Assembly (NCBI GenBank): GCA_037893225.1
Contig: JAZGUH010000075.1
Span: 1 to 64,000, forward strand
From: Hippasteria phrygiana
Taxonomy: Eukaryota > Echinodermata > Asteroidea > Valvatida > Goniasteridae
Direction of reading: 5' to 3'
Length of the DNA: 64,000 nucleotides
The notes beneath the pieces were generated by a model. It saw only the letters and a list, made by a program, of their open reading frames with translations, ran no database searches and was not told where the DNA came from. A program made the position numbers and the translations under genes. Of the stretch, positions 52,640 through 63,411 are shown in pieces. The number at the start of each line of letters is the position of its first letter. Position 1 is the first letter of the stretch.

Positions 52640-53290
52640 TAGCTATTCAAACCGTGGACCTTTAACAAAGAGGACAATAGGGTCCACGATTGAGTCAAGG
52701 TCCACGTGGAGAGATATACCGTACCCTGTGGAGACATAAAAACAATAGAGACAAAGGGACTGAATAGGTCTCCACAGGACAATTCTATGGGTTAGGTTGT
52801 CTCCACAAGGAATTTTGTGTACAAAGTCTGGGGTTTGCTTAAGTACAGGGACAAAGGGGAGAACAATGCCATGTCTCCACAGGGAAGGGTGGGTTAGGCT
52901 ATACGAGAGAGGACTTGGGACAATGGGGGATTAGGGATAACAATGACACAGAGGACTTGGGCCGAGTCCTCGGGAGAATTTCGTGTACAAACCCTATGGG
53001 AGCTGTTCGGAAAAAGTACAAACAAAGGGAACAAAAGAAGGCTTCCATTCATGGTCCTCATAAGTATAGGAAAACGCACATGTGTGCAAAAACGCGGATG
53101 TGTGTGTGTATATGCGTTTTCATAGCTATTCAGACCGTGGATCTTTAACAAAGAGGACAATAGGGTCCGCGATTGTGTCAAGGTCCACAATTGAAAATCG
53201 TGTACAAAACCAATGGGAGGCCTTCCGAAAAAGAGTATAAACAAAAGAGGGACAATAGGAGGTCCGCGATTGCCGGTGTTTACACACTTG
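52640..53290. repeat. Complex repeat block, inverted copy at 63.41-64.00 kb
   Basis: Internal modules: 52,650-52,740 and again 53,128-53,190 (ATAGCTATTCANACCGTGGA, ACAAAGAGGACAATAGGGTC); 52,915-53,040 (GAGGACTTGGGCCGAGTCCT); and 53,186-53,282 (ATCGTGTACAAAACCAATGG, AGAGTATAAACAAAAGAGG). The last two recur in reverse complement and reversed order at 63,871-64,000 and 63,412-63,510. Short frames over the block are unrelated to known proteins. Probably one transposon family whose full length is not visible. Confidence 0.75.
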
Positions 53291-53397
53291 GGTGTGTGTG
53301 TACGTGCACTGTATATATCTCCGAGGACAAGAGAAGAAAGTAAACACAAAGAAACCTTTCGGTCCTGGAACGTAGAGTCTTTTGTTGAAATCGGTTC

Positions 53398-53515
53398 TGG
53401 GGTGGGGTGGGGTGGGGTGAGGTGGGGTGGGGTGAGGTGGGGTGAGGTGGGGTGGGGTGGGGTGGGATTATGTGGGGTGGGGTGATGTGGAGTGGGGGAT
53501 ATTGGATGAGGTGTA
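53398..53515. repeat. G-rich (GGGGTGGGGTGAGGT)n minisatellite
   Basis: Pentamer-based repeat GGGGT with GAGGT variants, degenerating to the right. The + strand has many G4 runs and would readily form G-quadruplexes. Frames coding His/Pro or Gly/Trp runs are artefacts. Confidence 0.9.
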
Positions 53516-53781
53516 GTGATGTATGGTGCAAGTTAATTGGGTGACCTATTGGTATTGGCATATAAAAAGCTGACACACTCCACCATGATATCCTTTTACC
53601 TTACCCAATCTGACGCCAAATATTTCAAATTTGTTATTTTGTTATATTAAAATGGATAGAATGAGATTCGGGTGGAGATGGGATGGAATTAATTAATATT
53701 AGTTGTAGTGAGGGTGGAGGGGTGGTGTGGGGCCTCCCCTCCCGCCTTTGACAGCGAGCCATGGCGGCTTTGCCGTTCTAG
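53516..53781. other. No gene seen
   Basis: Non-coding sequence between the G-rich array and the next inverted repeat. Confidence 0.45.
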
Positions 53782-53847
53782 TTTAAATAGCACACTGACC
53801 AATGGTGTCAACATGGACATTAATTTCCAGGGAGTAAGGGCCTCCCT

Positions 53848-53880
<33 letters not shown>

Positions 53881-53940
53881 CCACGTCCATCTTGACACCA
53901 TTGGCCGAAAGTACGAGCATTTTGCCAGTGTGCTATTTAA
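53782..53940. repeat. Inverted repeat with 30-nt poly-C in the loop
   Basis: The left arm TTTAAATAGCACACTG plus CCAATGGTGTCAACATGGAC (53,782-53,818) pairs with GTCCATCTTGACACCATTGG (53,885-53,904) and CAGTGTGCTATTTAA (53,926-53,940), with a 21-bp extra piece in the right arm. C30 at 53,850-53,879 is the longest homopolymer in the window. Confidence 0.8.
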
Positions 53941-54050
53941 CAAAATATATACACACCCGATTTTGAAGATTTACATGTATATTTTTGAAATTACGTTGTC
54001 TATCGGCCACCGTAGTGCCAATCCCTTACCGCGACATGTAGACTTCACTC
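53941..54050. other. Spacer before Kolobok-like element
   Basis: Nothing recognised. Confidence 0.4.
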
Positions 54051-55394
54051 TTAAAGAGGAACTAAAACGGCAAATTATTTTTTGACTTTTTGGACTTTTC
54101 CGACAGTTTAAATACTCTTTTAACTGATGGAGATTAGTTTGCAGACGAGAGGAATTCTTTTATTTAATAAAAAAGGGTTGTTATTTTGAACCATTTATCC
54201 TGTTTCGCGAAAGCTCATTATGTATGTTAAATGTATGTACGTGACCCCGTGACGTACACGTGTAGAGTCGGTTGATGCTACAGCCAAATACTATGCATGT
54301 ACGTACGTGGAGTTGATGCTGCTGAAGAGTTTTTGTCGACCTAACTCCTCCGTTTTCCCGTCTATTTTGTCTAATTTTGATATTATTTCAGTATGAGCAT
54401 GGTTCTGAGATAATCATTATGCCTCGATCGTGTGTAGTTGGGGGTTGCACGAGGAACAGCGACAAAAACCCTGACCTAACCTTACTGCGATTCCCAGTGC
54501 TGAATGGAGCTCAAAGGCGACAGTGGGTCCGCTTTGTAGACAATACAATATCTGATTTTGGGCTGTCGAAATGGTCGAAAATATGTGCAGAACATTTCGC
54601 CAAAGACTGTATAGATGATAGTGTTAGTATGAAGGCACAATTCCGTTTGAAGGCTGGAGCCATTCCAACTATAGGCACCGAGCATTCCAATCGTGCCCCG
54701 GACTCACGCGCACCACCGCGACGACGTTGCCTGCGGTTGCCGTCTTGAGCAGCCAGAGCCCCGGCCGTCTCCCTGTTGTCCACGCTCGCTTGACTCAACA
54801 TGCATTGTACACGCACGGTAGCGCATGCGCTGCATGCGATTGAGTCTGGTACCTTATAACAAAAATTGTGTGTATGGTTCTGAGAAGGTGCGGGTCCTTA
54901 TGAGGGCTGCATAAGCAAAGTCGCCAGACTAGAGTATAGCATCAGCTCACACACAACTCACCGCGCAGGTTCCAATAAAAGCCGACTGCAAACAAAGGAA
55001 AGTATGACTCATAACTAGCTTTTCAGCAAGAACAAGCCTACAACCCCAATTCTAAATGTGTCTCACAAAGATGTCAACACTTTAAAATATGTTTATCGTA
55101 GTGTTACTCCTGAATCATGAGCAAAAAGCACAGCAAGTAATACTAGCCTTAGACAAAAAAATACAGTGACGTCATATGTTTCTACACGTATACGTCAATA
55201 CTCACGCGATACGGCACGCAGTTGACCTCGGCCTTTTCTGAATCGAGTCAAAGTGGCTCAGAAAGAAAAGGCTCAACAACATTTTTTTGATTTTTCAGAA
55301 TCATGAAACTCGTTACATTAGTTTTGGGGAGGCATAAACTATCAGATAAGTCAAAAAAGTCAAAAACAAATTTGCCGTTTTAGTTCCTCTTTAA
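54051..55394 (+). mobile_element. Kolobok-like DNA transposon, deletion derivative with THAP frame
   Basis: TTAA at 54,051-54,054 and 55,391-55,394 flank a 1336-bp element. The left end AGAGGAACTAAAACGGCAAA and the right end are inverted complements, continuing inward as T-rich GACTTTTTGGACTT versus AAGTCAAAAAAGTC-type sequence. TTAA targets plus a THAP-encoding gene are what is known of the Kolobok superfamily. No second frame resembling a DDE/D transposase core is present in the 640 bp after the THAP frame, so the copy is a deletion derivative. Confidence 0.75.
54419..54748 (+). CDS. THAP zinc-finger protein fragment in the transposon
   Basis: The frame begins MPRSCVVGGCTRN, the standard THAP start with the first two zinc-binding Cys (C-x4-C). 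RFP, then RRQWVRFV (the conserved Trp), then WSKICAEHF (the C-x2-H pair) and FRLKAGAIPTI (the C-terminal A-V/I-P-T box) follow in the right order and spacing for the ~80-residue C2CH module. After residue ~84 the sequence becomes Arg/Pro-rich and stops at 110. THAP domains bind specific DNA, and in transposases they recognise the element's ends. The ATG at 54,419 is chosen because MPxxC is the family start. Upstream, TATTATTTCAG ending at 54,391 is a possible splice acceptor for a 5' exon. A lone THAP of this length could be a transposase fragment or a stand-alone binding protein. Confidence 0.85.
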   Translation: MPRSCVVGGCTRNSDKNPDLTLLRFPVLNGAQRRQWVRFVDNTISDFGLSKWSKICAEHFAKDCIDDSVSMKAQFRLKAGAIPTIGTEHSNRAPDSRAPPRRRCLRLPS

Positions 55395-55406
55395 CACGTT
55401 ACCGAA

Positions 55407-55625
55407 GCCTCTCTTACCTGTCAGTCCTACTTTGTCGCCACGTCAAGTACGTCTCTTACTTCGTCAGTCCAACACTCTTACTACGCCACTAAAGTCTTCT
55501 TCACCGCATCAATCAACATTTCTTACCGCGTCAATCAAAACTCTTACCACGTCAATAACGTGTCTTACCGCGACATTCCATGTGTCTAACCGCGTTAATT
55601 CCATGTGTCTTACCACGTTAGAGCG
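55407..55625. repeat. Degenerate tandem repeat, CTTACCGCGTCAAT theme
   Basis: About nine diverged units of 20-26 bp built on TCTTACC(G/A)CGTCA. The period is irregular and the copies 60-80% alike by eye. Confidence 0.7.
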
Positions 55626-57170
55626 GTGACCCTTATAGTACACCATACCACTTTGCTCACTGTTGACAAACGAGTAACTTGTCTCCGAGTATTTCCGTAA
55701 GATTCTTACATGTGCGAAAGAAATACCCTGTGGACTGACGGAGGAATTGCGATTACGAATGATATTGTAGTGAGGACAGAAAAGAGGGTATAACAAAAGG
55801 AACAACCGTACTGTCCTCACGAGTATTTCTATTGTCCGGAAGGTGTCCTCACACTTAAACAATAGAAAGTCCGGGATGGTGGGGAGAGTACTGCTGTATC
55901 TCTATGGAATTCTTTGCCCGGTGCATGTTTCCCTTTATCTTTCCTGCTTCAAGAGGAATATCAATATCTTTGATTCTTTTTGTAGCTCTGTAACTAGAGT
56001 GACATTTAGCCTTGTTTAGGGGGAACTTGCATAACAAAAACATCTGTTTCTTACTCTGTTAATGTAAAAGAGTGAAAAACTCACTCTCCAAAAGAGTGAA
56101 TTCCTTTACAAACCACTCCAAAAGAGTAAATCTCTTATAAAAACCACTCGAAAAGAGTGAAAACCAACTCTTTCGCGGAGCCATATAAGGGACAACTCTT
56201 TTTAGATATGACATATCGGGCCAGCACGAATATTGACTCTCTATGCCTGTTGATTTGAAGTTTACTTATTCTGATGGGGTTGGACAAATATTAGCCCCAC
56301 TTAATTTAAATTAGAAAATTAGGATGCGTAAACACGGACTTCAGCGGGAAATAAAACATTAGGCCTACATGCTCGTCTTTGGGGGCCAAACTGGGGACTA
56401 TATATGACAGGTAATTTGCATTCCAGCCAATATTTTAAATTTCTACTGTAAAGTACCATTTTTGTGCTCCTGAAATCTTTTTAAAAGGTAAAAATTAAAC
56501 TTAACACTTTAAATCTTTTCGATTCAATAATGTGGCTGTGGGATCGAAAAACAAGGGAATCCAAAAATGTCAATGAGAGTAGACCTATTATATGCGTACT
56601 TCTGCCCGGCCTACCAACAGATGATGTTCAGTGTGAGGTAATCAGAGAACATTGAATTTCCACGTGGGTATACATGAAGATTAAGCGCAAGTTTAATCGG
56701 GTTTACGGACGCGCGGATACCTCGAGAATTGTTGTGAAGATTCATGCTCTGTGTTCCATGGTGCAGTGTCGCTATGCCTTCACAGTAGTTGGCATGCAGG
56801 GATGGCATACCGCTGGTACACGTTAATATGTTGAGCACGCGCCTGGTACCTGGTGTTGTTGTTTACTTTTACGTCACACGCTTAACCCTGCGAGCTGCCG
56901 CGTGGAGATTTCGGAAGGCACATTTTGTTTCTTTTTCTAATTTCCATATGAAGCCGTCGGTCTATTCCATTCATATTTGTTGTAATCCTCAATGATACAT
57001 TGTATTTTGAAGTGGTATAGTCGCTTTTCAAGAAGGAGTTCACTTGGGGTCACCCCAGTCATGAGAAACCTGGGCCCCAGCCAAAAGCCCATTCAGTTGT
57101 GCAAAAAATGGGCTCTTTGTGTTTTGCCGCTGTCTGGCCAGCCAGCCTCTCCAGGGGTGTCATAAATCAT
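55626..57170. other. No gene seen; small repeat at 56.07-56.18 kb
   Basis: 56,066-56,180 contains four copies of a CACTCnAAAAGAGTGAA theme, partly self-complementary (ACTC/GAGT). Otherwise no recognised gene or element. Confidence 0.45.
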
Positions 57171-57316
57171 CCTACTGCTTGCCTAGTGACAGGATACAAA
57201 CCACAGATGTCTACAACTGTACTAACGCTGTCTTCAACATGTTCAATTTCTGGGGGTGGGGATTGAGGAATCAAACATGTACTAGCCACAAGCCACAGTG
57301 CATGTACAGTGTACTA
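57171..57316 (+). repeat. Flanking duplication, left copy
   Basis: The order TACTGCTTGCCTAGTGACAG, GGATACAAACCACAGATGTC, CGCTGTCTTC, TGGGGATTGAGG and AATCAAACATGTACTAGCCA occurs again, same orientation, at 60,634-60,805. The fold-back element inserted at the boundary of this pre-existing tandem pair. Confidence 0.75.
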
Positions 57317-57367
57317 TGACTACTATGGCATGTCAAACGTTGCAATATTCGATAATCTACGTATTTT

Positions 57368-57740
57368 TGTGCGATGTTCAAATATATATGTGCGATGTTT
57401 GTCATTATGTGCGATGTTCAAATATATATGTGCGATGTTTGTCATTATATGTGCGATGTTCCAATTTATATGTGCGATGTTCCAATTTATATGTGCGATG
57501 TTCCAATTTATATGTGCGATGTTCAAATATATATGCGATGTTTTGTCATATATGTGCGATGTTTGTCATTATATATGCGATGTTCAAATGTATGTGTGCG
57601 ATGTTTGTTATTATATGTACGATGTTCAAATATATATTCGATGTTATCATATATGTGCAATGTTCAAATTTATATGTGCGATGTTTGTCATATATGTTCG
57701 ATGTTCAAATATATGTGCGATGTTTTTCAATATATATTCG
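57368..57740. repeat. Outer tandem repeats of left arm
   Basis: Units such as ATATGTGCGATGTTCAAAT and ATATGTGCGATGTTTGTCAT alternate, 17-24 bp, about 18 copies. The long frames through it (MCDV/CAMF runs) are repeat artefacts. Confidence 0.9.
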
Positions 57741-58142
57741 AAAACGGAATTGTGGGATATAGTATGGTTTCCAGACCGAAATAGTATGAATATTCCTAAT
57801 AAGTTACATCAGGGACCAGACTACTTAGGACGGTCTATCTGTTCCACTGACCTGGCTGAAGCTAGCCCGCGATTCAGCCCGCGATTCGCAATAGGGCCCG
57901 CGATTCGCCCGATCAGAGCAGCCGCATATTGAAAACTAGAATCCATTTGACAAAAGGAGTTTTTCCTAATGAAATCGCTGGATTCAGGCAACGAATTTTC
58001 GAGAAATGTCAAGAAATTACATACCAATTTTTGCATAAAATTTCAGAATAGGTATAAGCAAAGCTGAACATATTATACTTAACATTGTTTTATGGGTATT
58101 TTTTTATGAAATAATTAGTCGTTTCGCGAGGGCCCATTTTAA

Positions 58143-58744
58143 AGGGACACATTGCTTTGGATTTTTCGATTTGGGCTATAAAACTAAAATGGATATGGTT
58201 GGGAAGCTTTTTTAAAAGTAGAATATAAAGATTTACATAACTATCTCTTCAAATTGCGTGGTTTTTGTTAAATTTCGTGACAAATAACGGTCCGCCATTT
58301 TGTAGAACCAAATTTTTGACTCCACAAAATGGCGGACTGTGTTCACCAGTCGTATTTCCAGTCGCATCTGGTTGAAGTACGTTCTGTTGATCCATTTTGA
58401 TGTACTGTGGCACGGCGCGCAGCACTGGCGATATGTGTCGCGAGGTAGAGAATTGTACCTGGCGATCATCTGATAGGTTTACAAGGCCACTGGCTGCGGC
58501 GCCAGCCTAAAGACTCTTACAGCGTATTTTGCGCATTATTTAGACGGTGGTATTTAGTACTTGAAATAAGTCTATGTTTCGCGGGTCAGATGTCAGGGGT
58601 AAGCGGCCAATTGTTTTGTTTTGTAATCACTACTCACTAATTACAACACATTATACGTGTTTTTTTGCATGAACAACTCTTATAAAAGATAAGGAACATT
58701 TCCAAACAGCAAAATTTCATGACATTTTAAGGCAATGTGTCCCT
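58143..58744. mobile_element. TTAA-flanked element nested in left arm
   Basis: TTAA at 58,139-58,142 and 58,745-58,748; ends AGGGACACATTGC and GCAATGTGTCCCT are perfect complements. The uninterrupted right arm (near 59,810-59,825) gives the empty site. 602 bp, no protein frame with motifs; a local inverted pair CCGCCATTTTGTAGAA / CCACAAAATGGCGG lies at 58,291-58,335. Confidence 0.85.
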
Positions 58745-58932
58745 TTAAAGGGTTCTATACATCAATTCCTTTCGGCTCAGCACAATAGCTTCTGTTTGTA
58801 AGAAAGTGTACCACACATGTTTTTAAAAACTCATATTTTTCTTTCATATTCATAATTGCCACCTTCCTGGGCACACTTAATTTCAGCAAGAGCTTATTGC
58901 AAGAATGGCTTCTGTTCCAATTAGCCACTTAA

Positions 58933-59151
58933 AGACGGACCATTTTAATGAATATTTGGAAATGCGGTATTCGGAGTTTCGTGTGAAATGCCGTCTTTGA
59001 GAGAAAGTACCCGGGAAGGTGGGAATTATGAATATGAAAGAAAAATAAGAATTTTTCAAAATATGGGTGGTACACTTTCTTTCAAAGACGGCACATTTCA
59101 CACGAAACTCCGAATACCACATTTCCAGATATTCATGAAAATGATCCGTCT
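58933..59151. mobile_element. TTAA-flanked palindromic MITE at fold-back centre
   Basis: TTAA at 58,929-58,932 and 59,152-59,155. Arms of about 80 bp (AGACGGACCATTTT... and complement, including GTATTCGGAGTTTCGTGTGA) surround a short loop. The loop (GGGAAGGTGGGAATTATGAA) resembles the fold-back arm sequence at 59,697-59,716, so some of it was acquired from there. Confidence 0.8.
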
Positions 59152-59155
59152 TTAA

Positions 59156-59630
59156 AGGCAGTGTACATGATTGGTCATTGTTGCAATTTTCAGAAATGCG
59201 CGGATTTGGGGGTTAGTATGTTATAGGAAATATCATTCCACTGACCTGTTCAAAGTTTTGTGTTGTTAGATGGCGAAAAAACAAGTGAAAAACGGCGCTC
59301 GTTTTCAACCGTCGGGCGGATAATAGCCTTTAGTCAAGGCGCGCGTGGCTATCAGGGCCCGGATATGACAAGGCGCCATCATGTCCGGGGCTCGCCACTT
59401 GTCCAGGTAGCCACTCGCGTCTTGACTAACGGCTACAGGGCAGTTCTCCAACGATTTCCAGCTGGAAATCGTTGGAAGACGATATAAATTTCCACTTTTC
59501 TTGACAACGACAGCACATCTAGTGCCATAATTTCACAGGATGATTGAGACTATTATTAACTTACAGTCTACAAAGGTATTTTGTAATAATTCATAATTTT
59601 TTTTGATAATTACCAATCGTGTACACTTTT
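59156..59630. mobile_element. TTAA-flanked element, copy 2 of the 19.2-kb family
   Basis: Shares the TTAA at 59,152-59,155 with the preceding MITE and ends at TTAA 59,631-59,634. Ends AGGCAGTGTACATGATTGG and CCAATCGTGTACACTTTT are inverted. The internal 28-bp palindrome centred on CCAGCTGG (about 59,448-59,475) and the TAGTCAAGGCGCGCGTGGCT segment match copy 1. At 475 bp it is probably close to the intact non-autonomous form. Confidence 0.85.
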
Positions 59631-60217
59631 TTAAGCGGCTAATTGGAACAGAAGCCATTCTTGGAATAGGCCCTTGCTGAAATTAAGTGTGCCCAGGAAG
59701 GTGGCAATTATGAATATGAAAGAAAAATATGAATTTTTAAAAACATGTGCGGTACACTTTCTTTCAAACAGAAGCTATTGTGCTGAGCCGAAAGGAATTG
59801 ATGTAGAGAACCCTTTGAAATGGGCCTTCGCGAAACGACTAATTAATTCATTAAAAATGACCCATAAAACAATGTTAAGTATAATATGTTCAGCTTTGCT
59901 CATACCTATTCATGCAAAAATTGGTATGTAATTTCTTGACATTTCTCGAAAATTCGTTGCCTAAATCCAGCGATTTCATTAAAAAATAACTCCTTTTGTC
60001 GAATGGATTCTAGTTTTCAACATGCGGCTGCTCTGATCGGGCGAATCGCGGGCCCTATTGCGAATCGCGGGCTGAATCGCGGGCTAGCTTCAAGCCAGGT
60101 CATTACGTCAGTGGAACAGATAGACCGTCCTATCCTAAGTAGTCTGGTCCCTGATGTAACTTATTAGGAATATTCAATACTATTTCGGTCTGGAAACCCA
60201 CAATTCCGTTTTCGAAT

Positions 60218-60590
60218 ATAAATTGAAAAACATCGCACACATATTTGAACATCGCACATATATGACAAACATCGCACATATAAATTTGAACATCGCACAT
60301 ATATGACAAACATCGAATATATATTTGAACATCGCACATATAATAACAAACATCGCACACATACATTTGAACATCGCATATATAATGACAAACATCGCAC
60401 ATATATGACAAAACATCGCATATATATTTGAACATTGCACATATAAATTTGAACATCGCACATTATATATTGGAACATCGCACATATAAATTTGAACATC
60501 GCACATATAATGACAAACATCGCACATATATATTTGAACATCGCACATAATGACAAACATCGCACATATATATTTGAACATCGCACACAA
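60218..60590. repeat. Outer tandem repeats of right arm
   Basis: Reverse complement of the left-arm array: units AACATCGCACATATAAATTTG and AACATCGCACATATATGACA. Copy order is nearly that of the left arm, with a few unit substitutions. Confidence 0.9.
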
Positions 60591-60638
60591 ATACGTAGAT
60601 TATCGAATATTGCAACGTTTGACATGCCATAGACTACT

Positions 60639-60834
60639 GCTGGCCTTGTGAGAGGATACAAACCACAGATGTCTATTTACAACCAGAACAAAGTCCCCAC
60701 TCTATTACTGAACTGATGCTGTCTACTACTGTTTCATGTCCATTTTGTGTGTGTGTGTGGGTGGGTGGGGGGAATCAAACATGTACTAGCCACAGTGGAC
60801 TACAATGTACATGTACATGTACATGTACACGTAC
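60639..60834 (+). repeat. Flanking duplication, right copy, ending in (GTACAT)n
   Basis: GCTGGCCTTGTGAGAGGATA, CAAACCACAGATGTCTATTT and GGGGGGAATCAAACATGTAC mirror the left copy. A GT-rich run (60,741-60,770) and a self-complementary (GTACAT)n run (60,805-60,834) follow. Confidence 0.75.
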
Positions 60835-62399
60835 ACACATGTAATCAGAGTGTTTTTAGGGCTAGGCTATGCGGGGTAGATTTTCGGAAAATTTGAGATA
60901 AACAACATGCAAATTTCTAGAATGATTAAATCTTTTGTGTGTATGTCCAGAGGACCCCTATTCATACCATTAGAGAAAAGATTGTGTGCACAAAACATTG
61001 TTATTAACGCGTAAACAAAGGTGCCTTCCAAAATCACCCCGTGGAAGAAGCGCGTGATTTTTGTGCTCGCGCAGCTCGCGCAAATGTTCATTCGTGGAAA
61101 GTTACATTAACACACAGTGCTTGGCGTCGCGTCATCATTCTCGATTCCACCACTATTGGGAGTAACAGCAACATTTTGCTGAGAAATGTTTATCCAACCA
61201 CCACCCCATCAGCCACCTTTCTCTCTCTCTTTCTCTTGGGTTCAGTAGCTCTGTTTTTCCAATCTAACGCCGTGTTTTCCCCACACAAACACTGGCTCTT
61301 TTTATCCATCTACGCAATTATCTCAGTTTATTTCGGGAAATGTTCCATGATAATATCAAACAGTTTTATATTGTGTTCTGAATTGTTAACAAGGTTATAT
61401 TTAAAGGTGTAATAGTTAAATTTATATTTTTCTGGTTATTCAGAGGAAGGTTTTGATTGGTCGGATAACAAAAGACAATTTGTATAACTGTTTTCAGTTA
61501 AAGCCCAAATAGCTTGACAGTGATTGGGAAGTAGTAAAGTGATGTAAGCTTTTATGTTTACGGTGGGGAAAATGTCATATTGCCATGGAAACAAACTCAA
61601 TCTTTTAAAAGAACATTTTATGGCAATGTATGTATTAGTCTGTATTTAACTGCAAATATTAAACTAATTTACATATAAATTATAAATAAATTATTTTAAA
61701 TTGTAAATACATACAGAATAAGAACTCCTGAACCCCAAAAAGAGAGATTGGATGTTTTAGTTGTTTGTGTTCGAGTAAAGCAAATCTATAAATGTATACT
61801 AACTACTCCTGCAGAATGTCTGAAATGACTTGTTTGTTACTGCGTACTCAAGAGAGCAGGAAGTTCGTCAGACTAATTACATAGGCCTATTGTCGGGAAA
61901 AACCTCCCAGGTGGATGCTATTCCCCTAATTAAGTCCCCAGCAAAGGAATCGAGGACGCTAGCACACAAGCCACAGAAGAAGATATATTCAACCCCAGAT
62001 CTTAGAGGAAATGAAGAAGAAGGTGTTTTAGATCCGGGAGGAAACCCAAGAGATAATGGCGGAAACACGAATGTTTAGACCCCTTTCATGGTCCATATCG
62101 GACGTCTCCTGTAGTTTCAGTAATTAAGTGCTAATTCAACAAAAATGCCCGTCAAGCATGCCACATGGCTCAACCAGCCCCGTAGATAATTTCCCTCCAT
62201 GTGACCAGGTATCCCCAGATATAAACAATGCTAGCACGTGTGGGCCGCCTGTGATCAGTCCAAAGCGGTCAACATATCGTAGCATTGTTTTATAGCGCTA
62301 TCCGGTTACGTAGGTAAATAAGGTCTATGTCGGTTACAGGGAGTTGCAATCCAATCCATTGACTTAATTTGAGTGTGATCGAGCTGGAATTGAACCGGT
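60835..62399. other. No gene proven
   Basis: Frames at 61,041-61,412 and 61,830-62,078 are open but unrecognised. The second has hydrophilic, protein-like composition (GKTSQVDAIPLIKSP) yet has an antisense rival. No repeats shared with the rest of the window were noticed. Confidence 0.4.
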
Positions 62400-62550
62400 G
62401 TCATATGAAAATCAGACCCCGTATGAAAATCAGACTCCTTTTCCCTATTATTGGTTAAACCCTTTCACGTGACCGGCCACTCTCCTAATTATCTTTACTT
62501 AGGCATGTGCAATGAGCCCGAATTTCATAGTGACTGAAATTAACGCTACA
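62400..62550 (+). repeat. Dispersed repeat, direct copy of 30.40-30.54 kb
   Basis: Contains TATGAAAATCAGA twice at its start, then TCCCTATTATTGGTTAAACC and TAGGCATGTGCAATGAGCCC. Slightly longer than its partner owing to a CTAATTATCTTTACT segment. Confidence 0.8.
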
Positions 62551-63411
62551 CCCTCACTCACACGCCCTGGATTTCAATTCCCCTTCGTGAAACGAAGCGT
62601 GGCATTAATTGCCTTGCAGGGGATTTCATTTTAATTTTGAACACCACTGCTCCCCGGGGAGAAATATAATTGTGGTCCAATATTTTCTCTTAAAGTCTGG
62701 GCCGAGACTGTCTGTGAATTTTATAGACTCTTCGACACAGGGAAGGACGGATTAGAGCAGTTTAATGACTTGACTGATGGACTGGAGCAAGCTGCGCTTC
62801 TTGTCCAGTCCTATCTAGAGTGGAGTTTGAAAAACAAGTCACGTACACGTATATCGCTGACCCCTTTTTTGCAGTGGGCGGGGGAGGGGCGTGGTCATAA
62901 GTGTCCATTCTGAGGCACGAGGCAGGATAATTGTGCCTGCGTTCGATGTAAGGCACTTTTTTTCGACACAGAAAATGGTTTTGGAAAACGTTTTTGGAAA
63001 CCCCATACTGTGAAACTGGAATGCTGAAATTACAGGTGTAACTTAGATCACCTATATTGATTTATATGATCATCTGTTTATATTGAGCAAGCGGTCGGAG
63101 TATTTAAAACCCTCCAGTTTTTCTGCAGTTTGGGAGCACATTTGGCCTTTTCATTGCAAACGCAGTCAGGGCGCGGCGGCCTTTACGATTTAGCCAGTGC
63201 TGGCAGTAAATAATGCCACCTTGCATTTTTACCTTGCATTTTTACCTTGCATTTTAGTGCTCCTTTACATAAATCTTGTATAAATCTACAAGATAAAGGT
63301 CTGTTTACACGCACACATGTAAATGTCTTGCGTCCTTTTGGTAAATTTATTTTAGCAAGAAGAGATGCATATAACAAACAAAAAAAACACACACACACAC
63401 ACACCCTGTCA
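62551..63411. other. No gene seen
   Basis: Contains a three-fold CTTGCATTTTTAC repeat (63,222-63,255) and an (AC)n run (63,388-63,405). Nothing coding. Confidence 0.45.

Larger units (their letters stand above)
57325..60630. mobile_element. TU/FB-like fold-back element, 3.3 kb, with 8-bp TSD
   Basis: The termini ATGGCATGTCAAACGTTGCA and their exact complement are flanked by TGACTACT (57,317-57,324) and AGACTACT (60,631-60,638), 7 of 8 identical. Each arm has an outer domain of ~20-bp tandem repeats, then a unique inner domain (57,745-58,142 and 58,745-58,928 on the left; 59,635-60,215 on the right). The arms are visually over 90% identical. The middle consists of nested TTAA elements. Outer short tandem repeats, an inner unique domain and an 8-bp duplication are the described architecture of sea urchin TU and fly FB elements. 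No protein frame. Confidence 0.85.

Noticed and set aside
53213..53576. His/Pro- and Gly/Trp-rich frames
   Set aside because: Translations of the GGGGT minisatellite.
57298..57932. Cysteine- and tyrosine-rich repeat proteins of 136-207 aa
   Set aside because: They are translations of the ~20-bp tandem repeats in the fold-back arm, and the same happens in the inverted arm at 60.1-60.7 kb. Neither has support beyond repeat phase.
57368..60590. CRISPR-like array of short spaced repeats
   Set aside because: Units are contiguous, variable and arranged as an inverted pair in a eukaryotic fold-back element, with no unique spacers.
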